A DNA stretch of 64,000 bases, taken from NCBI GenBank assembly GCA_963724435.1, contig CAVRUN010000011.1, positions 272,640 to 336,639 of the forward strand. The letters run 5' to 3'. Source of the DNA: AP-15 sp963724435 (GTDB lineage Bacteria; Pseudomonadota; Alphaproteobacteria; ATCC43930; CGMCC-115725). A program made the position numbers and the translations under genes. The notes beneath the pieces are model-generated. The model did not search any database and was not told the DNA's origin. It saw only the letters and a list, made by a program, of their open reading frames with translations. Within the stretch, counting starts at the first letter, position 1. Each line of letters begins with the position of its first letter. Shown here one piece after another: positions 1-6,178 of this stretch.

Positions 1-504
1 TCGTCGATGATCAGCAGCCGGACGCGTTCGAGCGTGGTCAGCAACCGCGGCAGGCGGCCCTCGCCGCGTGCCTGGCTGAGGGTCGCCAAACAGGCGGCCG
101 GCGCGTTTGTAGAGCACCGAGAAGCCCTCACGGCAGGCCTTGTGGCCGAGGGCACAAGCCAACCACGATTTGCCGATACCGGTCGGGCCGACGACCACCA
201 AATGATGATGATCGCGGACCCACTGGCAGGTGGCGAGCTTTTGGAATAGTGCGCGGTCGAGACCGCGCGGCGCGTGAAGATTGACGTCCTCGACGACTGC
301 GGCCTGTCGCAGCTTTGCCTCGCGCAATCGGCGGGCGAGGCGCTTGTTCTCGCGGCTGGTTGCTTCGCGATCGACAAGCAAGCCGAGCCAATCCTCGCGG
401 GTCAGTTCGGCGGCCTCGGGCGCGTTTTGCATTTCGATAAAGGCGTCGGCCATGGCGGTGAGGCCGAGCGCGCGCAAGCGCTCGACCGTGGGATGGATCA
501 GCAT
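1..504 (-). pseudogene. istB: IstB-type AAA+ helper ATPase, partial and frameshifted
   Basis: This is the ATPase subunit of an IS21 transposition machine, which helps the IstA transposase choose and capture its target. The ATG at 504 follows an AGGAG-like site, and 24 bases separate it from the istA stop, as in IS21 operons. The Walker A motif GPTGIGKS is visible around residue 107. Near positions 80-95 the frame breaks: the conserved reading LATLSQARGEGRLPRLL continues in the next frame. The 3' part lies outside the window. What is seen is an IstB with one frameshift, so probably non-functional. Confidence 0.75.
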
Positions 505-528
505 CTTGTCTCCTTTCAATGCCTTGGG

Positions 529-1011
529 TCAGTGGTAGTAGCCGGGACCGCGAATGTTCTCGTGGATCAGGATCGGCGCCTCGCCGATCGGCGCCGGTGC
601 ATTCTCGCGATGGTTCTTCAGGATGGTGGCGACGGAGTTGTAGGAGCGCGTGCCGAGCACCAGCGCACGGGCGCAGGCGGCGTCGACCCGCGCGGCGCCG
701 AAGCGTTTGACCAGGCCGAGGATGCCGATGCAGGAGCGGAACCCCTGCTCCGGGTGCGGCCGCGAGCGCAGAATCACATCGGCCAGGATGGCGGTGTTGT
801 CGCCGACCGAGCTGGCCTCGCGGCGGATGCGTTCATGCGTCCAGTCGTGATAGCGCCGGTGCGAACTCGGCATGTGTTCGGCGACGGTCGTCGGCCGATG
901 CAGCCGGGCGCTGCGTCGATGACTGGCAACGCGCTTGCCGCGATGGAAAATCTCGACGGTCGCGGTGGTGATCCGCGCTTCGACCTCCTGGCGGATCAGC
1001 TGGTGCGGCAC
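529..1011 (-). pseudogene. istA: IstA transposase, C-terminal part (interrupted gene)
   Basis: This is the C-terminal third of an IS21-family IstA. It begins at VPHQLIRQEVEAR and ends GPGYYH before a TGA at 529-531. It joins in frame to the N-terminal part at 2249-3304 once the IS3 element at 1012-2248 is removed. The IstA C-terminus is the region thought to contact DNA and IstB. A 465-residue open frame that runs from here antisense through the IS3 element is a chance reading, not a gene. Confidence 0.8.
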
Positions 1012-1066
1012 TGGACTTGCTTCGGAAAAGTGGAGAGTTCCCCTATGAGCGGTGAGGAACTCGAAG

Positions 1067-1357
1067 ATGCAGCAGCGACGGTTTACGAAAGAATTTGAGG
1101 AGGAAGCGGTCCGCCTGGTGCAAACCAGCGGGCGAACGCAGCGCGAGATCGCCGGCGATCTGGGGATCGGGCTGTCGACGCTGGTCCGCTGGATGAGTCG
1201 GAGTCGGGATCGGCGTGCTGCCGACCCAACGACGGCGGCAGAGGGCGATGTCACGGCAGAGCTGAAACGGCTGCGCCGGGAGAACGAGATCCTCCGCCAG
1301 GAGCGGGACATCCTGAAGAAGGCGACGGCTTTTTTCGCCCGGGCGGGAAGTCGATGA
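1067..1357 (+). CDS. IS3-family transposase OrfA
   Basis: This is the small DNA-binding subunit of the IS3 transposase, about 96 aa from the ATG at 1067 (a GTG at 1052 is also possible). It has an N-terminal helix-turn-helix (FTKEFEEEAVRLV...TQREIAGDLGIGLSTLVRW) and a C-terminal leucine-zipper-like coiled coil (LKRLRRENEILRQERDILKK), the usual OrfA layout. GAGGAAC upstream can serve as the ribosome site. A T6 run at 1330-1335 just before the stop is a candidate -1 frameshift site for making OrfAB. The stop overlaps the orfB ATG. Confidence 0.9.
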   Translation: MQQRRFTKEFEEEAVRLVQTSGRTQREIAGDLGIGLSTLVRWMSRSRDRRAADPTTAAEGDVTAELKRLRRENEILRQERDILKKATAFFARAGSR

Positions 1358-2214
1358 GGTTCGCGCTCATCGATACGGCGAAAGCGGAATTCCCGATCCA
1401 TCGTCTGTGCGGCGTACTCGGTGTCAGCCAAAGCGGCTATTTTGCCTGGCGCGGTCGGCCGGCGTGCCGCCGCCAACGCGATGACATGGTGCTGCTGGCG
1501 CATGTCCGGTCGGCCTTTACGCTGTCGAACGGCACCTATGGCAGCCCCCGGATGATGCGGGAATTGCGGGACAGCGGCCTCACCGTCGGTCGCCGCCGGA
1601 CGGCGCGTCTGATGCGGGAGAACGGGCTCAGGGCTCGACAGAAGCGGCGGTTTAAGCGCACCACCGACAGCCAGCATCCGTGGCCGGTGGCGCCAAACCT
1701 GCTCGATCAGGACTTCGCGGCAACCGGGCCCGACGAGAAATGGGGTGCCGATATTTCCTATGTCTGGACCCGCGAGGGTTGGCTGTACCTCGCGGTTATC
1801 ATCGACTTGTTTGCCCGCCGGGTCGTCGGCTGGGCGACCGGCGACCGGCTGCACCGCGATCTGGCTCTTGCCGCTCTGCGCAAAGCCCTGGCGGTGCGCC
1901 GCCCAGCAGCCGGGCTGATCCATCACTCAGACCGGGGCAGCCAATACTGTTCGGTCGATTATCAAGCCGAGCTCGGCAAGCACGGCATCCTGATCTCAAT
2001 GTCGGCAAAGGGGAACTGCTACGACAACGCCATGGTGGAGACGTTCTTCAAGACGCTGAAATCTGAGCGGGTGTGGCGGACCATCTTCTATACCCGCCAA
2101 CAAGCGACCCAGGCCATTGGCCGCTACATTGACGGCTTCTACAATCCCGTCCGGCGCCATTCCGCCCTCGACTTTACAAGCCCGGTACAGTTCGAAAAAA
2201 CGGCCGCCAAATGA
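1354..2214 (+). CDS. IS3-family transposase OrfB (DDE)
   Basis: This is the catalytic subunit of the IS3 transposase, 286 aa with an intact frame. An HTH_21-like N-terminal region is followed by the rve integrase core. The DDE residues can be placed in GADISYVW (D), HHSDRGSQYCS (D) and NAMVETFFKTLKSE (E). The ATG overlaps the orfA stop as ATGA. The frame is also open upstream through the T6 run, so a -1 frameshift fusion OrfAB is possible. This copy looks able to function. Confidence 0.92.
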   Translation: MRFALIDTAKAEFPIHRLCGVLGVSQSGYFAWRGRPACRRQRDDMVLLAHVRSAFTLSNGTYGSPRMMRELRDSGLTVGRRRTARLMRENGLRARQKRRFKRTTDSQHPWPVAPNLLDQDFAATGPDEKWGADISYVWTREGWLYLAVIIDLFARRVVGWATGDRLHRDLALAALRKALAVRRPAAGLIHHSDRGSQYCSVDYQAELGKHGILISMSAKGNCYDNAMVETFFKTLKSERVWRTIFYTRQQATQAIGRYIDGFYNPVRRHSALDFTSPVQFEKTAAK

Positions 2215-2248
2215 CCTAATGCCTCTCCACTAAACCGACGCAACTCCA

Positions 2249-3304
2249 CACGCTGTAGAAGTGCTTGGCGATCTCGACATGGTAATCGAGGTTGACCCGG
2301 CAGCGCTTCCACTCGGCGTATTCGTAGGGTTCGGCCGGCAGGGGCTCCAGCGCCGGCCGGTCGAGTTGATCATACAGCGTCCGCCGGCTGGTTTCCCAGC
2401 CGCGCATCGGCCGGTCGTTGAGATCATTGAGCAGCGCGCGGATCGCCGCATTAAGGTCGGCCAGCGAGAAGAAGCGCCGGTGCCGCAGCCGCGCTAGAAT
2501 CCAGCGTCCGACTACCTGGACCCCGACCTCTACTTTCGCTTTGTCGCGCGGCTTGTACGGCCGCGCCGGGACAATCGCGGTACGGTAATGCCGCGCCATG
2601 TCGGCGTAGGTCCGGTTGACCATTGGCTCGTAGAACGAGGCCTTGGTGATGCCGGCCTTAAGATTGTCGCTGACCGTCTGTCGCGCGGCACCGCCGAAAT
2701 AGGCAAAGGCGCGGACATGCGCGGCGATCCAGTCCGGCAGCTTCTGGCTCCACACCGCCTCGGCGTAGGTGAAGCTGGAGGCGCCCAGCACGGCGACGAA
2801 GATCTGTACCGGGATGATCTCGCCGGTATTGGTGTCGACCACCTCGCCGGTGCGGCCGGCGAAATCGACGAACATGCGCTCGCCGGCGACATGGACCTGA
2901 CGCATCGTCGGCTTCAGCCGACCGGCCCAGCCTCGGTAGAGATCGCAGAACCAGGAATAGCCGAAGCCGTCGGCGGCGCCGGCGCGGTACTCCTCCCACA
3001 GCAGCGCCAGCGTCACATCGGGACGGCGCAGCTCGCGGTGTACCCAGCCCCAATCCGGCATTGGGCGCTGGTCGGCCGGGATCCCGCAGGCCGGCGGGAA
3101 CAGAAGCGCTTCGAGCCGCGTGTCGTCAAGATCCTCGGGCAATGGCCAGGCGACGCCGGCGGCGCGAGCCCGGCTTAAATACCCGCTGATCGCGCCCTGG
3201 CTCAGCCCAAGGCTGCGGGCAACCGCCCGCTGCGGTAGTCGGCTTTCAAAGCACAGTCGCAAAACTTCCCGAATCTGGCGCATCGACAGTCTCTCGGCCG
3301 GCAT
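2249..3304 (-). pseudogene. istA: IstA transposase, N-terminal part (interrupted gene)
   Basis: These are the N-terminal two thirds of IS21 IstA. A helix-turn-helix (MRQIREVLRLCFESRLPQRA...LGLSQGAISGYL) is followed by the integrase-like core with candidate acidic residues in FVDFAGRTGE, SDNLKAGITK and KAKVEVGVQ. The ATG at 3304 has GGGGGGCGAG just upstream; a TTG at 3322 is possible but less likely. The frame is broken after AKHFYSV by the IS3 insertion and resumes at 1011. In the disrupted gene the last few codons read into the IS end. Confidence 0.85.
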
Positions 3305-3387
3305 CTCGCCCCCCTTCGACAAAGAGGACGAGGCTACCTTCGGTTGAGAACAGTCAGCGCCGCGGAGCGCTAAACCATCGCGCCGGG

Positions 3388-3501
3388 CTGATCACGATCA
3401 CCGGATTGGGTGATCACCTTCGACCGGAATCCGTGATCACGTTCCACCGGATTGAGTGATCAGCTTCCACCGGAACCCGTGATCACGATCGACCGGAACG
3501 C
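3388..3501. repeat. IS21 terminal tandem repeats (23 bp x 4-5)
   Basis: Four 23-bp units start at 3410, 3433, 3456 and 3479, and a slightly shorter one starts at 3388. Each follows the pattern GTGATCAC-NNTCN-ACCGGA. They lie immediately upstream of istA, where IS21 elements carry repeated transposase-binding sites. I infer they are the IstA-binding end of the element. Confidence 0.7.
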
Positions 3502-3653
3502 GCACTGATGTTTCGGGGCGCGAGATCACGGAGTGCCGCGCGAATACTCGACAATAGCAAAAGCCGTCAGTGGGATATTTTCAGCCAGTGCGCCCTCGAG
3601 CCACTGTAGTCCTTATCGGCTTCAAAACGAGCTGCTGCATCGGTCTGCAATCC

Positions 3654-3860
3654 TCAAAGGAGGGCAACAATCAGCGCCGCAGTAATCGCGACGCCGAACC
3701 AAAGGATGGCACTAACCGCGTTCATTCGGGGGGCTTTAGCGCCATAACCGGCGAAGTCTTCCGGTTGCTCCGAGGCGACATACCCAGCCTCGTGTAATGG
3801 TAAAGTCAAACCGAATGTTCGTGGTCTTCTTTTCGTTATCACTGGCCTGGGCATCATCAT
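3654..3860 (-). CDS. Small membrane protein, unknown function
   Basis: A 68-aa frame starts at the ATG run at 3860-3852. Its C-terminus is one hydrophobic helix (AILWFGVAITAALIVALL), so a tail-anchored membrane peptide is likely. The first ATG overlaps the stop of the upstream decayed frame as ATGA, which suggests translational coupling. The alternative start at 3881 would overlap that frame more. I do not recognise a family. Confidence 0.4.
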   Translation of the reverse strand: MMMPRPVITKRRPRTFGLTLPLHEAGYVASEQPEDFAGYGAKAPRMNAVSAILWFGVAITAALIVALL

Positions 3861-4072
3861 CTGAGCGCTAAAATCATCCACACAGAAATCAAGAGGGCGG
3901 AGCCAAGTAGGGCAATCCCGATAGTGGCAACCGGGCGCTGAGGAGAAACTTGGACAGCTTCCTCAAATCCACGTCTGGATCGTTTCGTCCCCGCGGCGGA
4001 TCCGGGGTTCGTGCCGAAAATTTCCCGTTCTGTACGTCCTCCGAAACGGCGATTTATTCCACGGTTAATCGC
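3857..4072 (-). pseudogene. Decayed small membrane-protein frame
   Basis: A frame ending at TGA 3857-3859 encodes a C-terminal hydrophobic helix (PVATIGIALLGSALLISVWM). It is preceded by a basic and polar stretch but by no ATG, GTG or TTG before an upstream TGA. It sits between two other small membrane frames on the same strand and overlaps the next one as ATGA. It may be a remnant, or it may start at an unusual codon. Confidence 0.25.
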
Positions 4073-4119
4073 GACACTTCGTCATCTGAGGCACGGGCTG
4101 CAGCGGCAATGCGAACGGC

Positions 4120-4395
4120 TCACCAGCCGGAATAGGCTTCGGCCTTGGCTCGTTCCAGCCAATTCGCCGCGGCGATCTCCTCCGGTCCGGGAACGCTGGG
4201 ATCATGCTGAGGGATCACGACCCCAACCAACCTGCTCTTGGAGGACGCACTACTGTGCCGCGAGGCCAAAGCGTCTGCTGCCCCGAAGAGCAGCACGAAT
4301 ATGATCGCGACTAGCCAGGCCGAGGCGACGATACGCCAGTCAAGCGATCTCTCGCTGATGCTCAACTGATGCGTCTCTTTGATTTCCTCTGACAT
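4120..4395 (-). CDS. Small membrane protein, unknown function
   Basis: A 91-aa protein with one clear transmembrane helix (residues about 25-45, VASAWLVAIIFVLLFGAADAL). The N-terminus is short and acidic or polar (MSEEIKETHQLS), and the C-terminal tail of about 45 residues ends AEAYSGW. The helix and clean codon use support a real gene. It is first of a run of three small membrane frames on the minus strand. No family is recognised. Confidence 0.5.
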   Translation of the reverse strand: MSEEIKETHQLSISERSLDWRIVASAWLVAIIFVLLFGAADALASRHSSASSKSRLVGVVIPQHDPSVPGPEEIAAANWLERAKAEAYSGW

Positions 4396-4620
4396 GCCCG
4401 CACCCTGTTCTGTTGCACCGCAACAAATGGGGACAAGGCGCCAAAGCTCATCCGCACAGGGTCATCCTGTCGCAGCGGCGTTGCCGAGCGTTATCCCGGC
4501 TGTAGGAAGATTAGCGGCGGTACGGTTCCAGCCTCACCTCCTCAAATTTCCCATACCCGCTGTTCGGCGTAGTGCCGGCGTTGCCGGCGCGGTTCGTCTC
4601 GCACCATAACCTGATCTTTG

Positions 4621-4761
4621 TTACGCTCGGGTCGGGCGGCAGCCGTAACCCACCAGCAAACCACTTGGCGGGACGATCTCGTCATGCCAGCAGGCCATGC
4701 ACCGCACGCGGACGAAATCGCGGGGGCCGAGGTCTTGGATGCGCATCGCAGAGCGGACCAT
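4621..4761 (-). pseudogene. Zinc-ribbon-like small protein, frameshifted fragment
   Basis: A 46-aa frame starts MVRSAMRIQDLGPRDFVRV and contains CMAC followed by HDEI, then GLLVGYG and a stop. Downstream, another frame continues in the style of the family (PPDPSV...). This resembles small alphaproteobacterial zinc-ribbon proteins with a first CxxC near residue 20 and a second pair later. The second pair is lost to the frameshift. The gene is too short to trust fully. Confidence 0.35.
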
Positions 4762-5168
4762 CCTAAATTTGTGGCAAATGGGTTACAGTGTAAAGAACAA
4801 TGCGCGCTTTGGCCAAGGAGGGCCTGACGACTTCCTGAAAAGAGCGCAATGATTTCTTGCGCCCCGAGCGCACCGCACGAGCCGGGGGGAGACCCATGCG
4901 GCCCCATGGTCCGGGGGAGGGACCAGTTTTAACGCGCTCGGGGTAGCGACCCAGATATAGGATCGCCCGAGGGACGCGCAAATACGTAGATCTCCCTATT
5001 TCGCGGAATGCCGATAAGACAATCGCCGCCACTAGACGTTGGGGGAACGCAATTAGCTTCGCAGCGCCGCTCAGTTCCCGGCCTCACCATATAAATCCGC
5101 CGGCTGCCCGGCATCGGGCTCGCGCGGTTCGACACAATCGGCGCAGTATTATAGCGGCGGTCTGCTGA
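4762..5168. other. No gene recognised
   Basis: Several open frames cross this stretch on the minus strand, but their compositions (rich in R, S, P and G) look like chance readings. I see no RNA gene or clear repeat. Confidence 0.5.
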
Positions 5169-5402
5169 TCAATCACGGGGACGCGTTCGCACCGTGAGCG
5201 TGTGGCCGCCGCGATGACCGCATCGCCGGCAGAGCAGCTTCCCTTCCAGATCAACGAGGCGCGTGTGGTTGGGCCGCCCATTCATCAGACGGGCATGGTC
5301 GATGACCGCCCGATGCCGGCAGATTGGGCAGGCCGCTTCGACAAGATGCCAGCGACGCAAATCATCCAGCCGGAAGGCGTACCTCGGTGGCAGCGTCGGC
5401 AT
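5169..5402 (-). CDS. Zinc-ribbon hypothetical protein (copy A)
   Basis: A 77-aa protein. Two CxxC pairs (C25/C28 in CPIC and C58/C61 in CRRC) should bind one zinc, with a basic C-terminus. The start at MPTLPPRYAF was chosen because the homologue at 53754-53987 begins there; the frame itself is open 7 codons further. It is divergent from the SRAP gene that follows. The same pair occurs in copy B in inverted orientation, so the two proteins probably act together or share control. The function is unknown; DNA or RNA binding is an inference from the zinc ribbon. Confidence 0.65.
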   Translation of the reverse strand: MPTLPPRYAFRLDDLRRWHLVEAACPICRHRAVIDHARLMNGRPNHTRLVDLEGKLLCRRCGHRGGHTLTVRTRPRD

Positions 5403-5502
5403 GCTTGACCCCGTGTTCGGCATCCGTTCTGCCTAACATGCCGGGAGCGAGGGCCTCGTCAAGTCGCTTGGCCTCGCGTGCGGACAGCGCCATATGCCCG
5501 GC

Positions 5503-6018
5503 ATGTGCAACGACTTCGGCAACCGCGTTGCCTACGACGAATACCTGCGGGCATTCAGCCAAATCCGCACGCCGCTGCGGTGGCCGGAAGCCGCCCCGAA
5601 CCTTGAACCGCGAGACGATATCTGGCCGACCGATCCTGCGCCGATCATTCGCCGCCGCGAGGATGGTGTGGAGCTGGTTCAACTGCGTTGGGGATTTCCG
5701 CCCGGCCGGCCCAAAGGTGCGCCCGTTATCAATTTCCGCTCCGAAGGCCGGCGGTTACCGAAAGGCCGCTGCCTGATCCCGGCCTCGCACTTTTTCGAGT
5801 TCACAGGCAAGAAGTCGCCGAAATCGAAGTGGAAGTTCACTAAGGCGGGCGAGGATTGGTTCTGCTTTGCTGGCTTGTGGCGGCCGATGCCGGATGGCGA
5901 GGGCGAGGCTTTTACGCTGCTAACTACCGAGCCCGGCCCCGACGTGGCCCCTATTCACGACCGGCAGATGGTTGTTCTCGATCGCGCGGACTGGCTCGCC
6001 TGGCTTGACCTGACCTGA
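5503..6018 (+). CDS. SRAP-domain (YedK/HMCES-like) protein, C-terminus cut by a stop (copy A)
   Basis: This is an SOS-response-associated peptidase family protein. In this family Cys2 becomes the N-terminus and crosslinks to abasic sites in single-stranded DNA. The start at ATG 5503 is chosen because it places Cys at position 2 (MCNDFGNRV); an ATG three codons upstream would not. Conserved parts seen are NFRSEG, LIPASHFFEF and the active-site His in IHDRQM. A TGA at 6016-6018 stops it after WLDLT. The same frame continues with the expected tail (PEADLLRPL...VVEQVR) to 6081, so a CGA to TGA change has removed about 20 residues. It may still be active. Confidence 0.82.
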   Translation: MCNDFGNRVAYDEYLRAFSQIRTPLRWPEAAPNLEPRDDIWPTDPAPIIRRREDGVELVQLRWGFPPGRPKGAPVINFRSEGRRLPKGRCLIPASHFFEFTGKKSPKSKWKFTKAGEDWFCFAGLWRPMPDGEGEAFTLLTTEPGPDVAPIHDRQMVVLDRADWLAWLDLT

Positions 6019-6178
6019 CCGGAAGCTGACCTGCTTCGCCCGCTACCGGCTGGCTCGCTTGTTGTCGAACAGGTGCGGTGATGCCTTACTATTGAGTGCG
6101 CAAGCCGCGGCGGCATTGGCTCGGATCGCCGTCAGCCGTCCTGCCTGTCCACTGCGAGCGGGTGTAAGGTAGGCCAAT

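Larger units (their letters stand above)
1012..2248 (+). mobile_element. IS3-family element, copy 1 (1,237 bp)
   Basis: This is a complete IS3-family element. The left end (TGGACTTGCTTCGG...GTGGAGAG, 1012-1037) and the reverse complement of the right end (2223-2248) match at about 21 of 26 positions. The insertion duplicated CAC in the istA target. It encodes orfA and orfB with a T6 run in the overlap. A near-identical copy lies at 43498-45952, where another IS interrupts it. Only a few base differences were noticed by eye, so transposition was recent. Confidence 0.9.
1..3510 (-). mobile_element. IS21-family element, interrupted
   Basis: An IS21-type element is read on the minus strand, with istA then istB. 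It starts near a tandem-repeat end at about 3.39-3.50 kb and runs off the left edge of the window. It is interrupted at 1012-2248 by an IS3-family insertion. Removing that insertion and one copy of the 3-bp target duplication CAC (1009-1011 and 2249-2251) restores one continuous istA frame. Its istB carries a frameshift, so the element looks inactive. Confidence 0.8.

Noticed and set aside
274..1098. 274-aa plus-strand frame
   Set aside because: Antisense to istB and istA, which have recognisable motifs on the other strand.
529..1926. 465-aa open frame on the minus strand
   Set aside because: Only its last 160 residues are real IstA sequence; the rest is the antisense of the IS3 transposase.
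3388..3501. CRISPR-like array
   Set aside because: The 23-bp units are directly adjacent without spacers and lie at an IS21 end.
4542..4907. 121-aa minus-strand frame
   Set aside because: Mostly Ser/Ala/Arg-rich; the better reading of this DNA is the short zinc-ribbon fragment at 4621-4761 in another frame.
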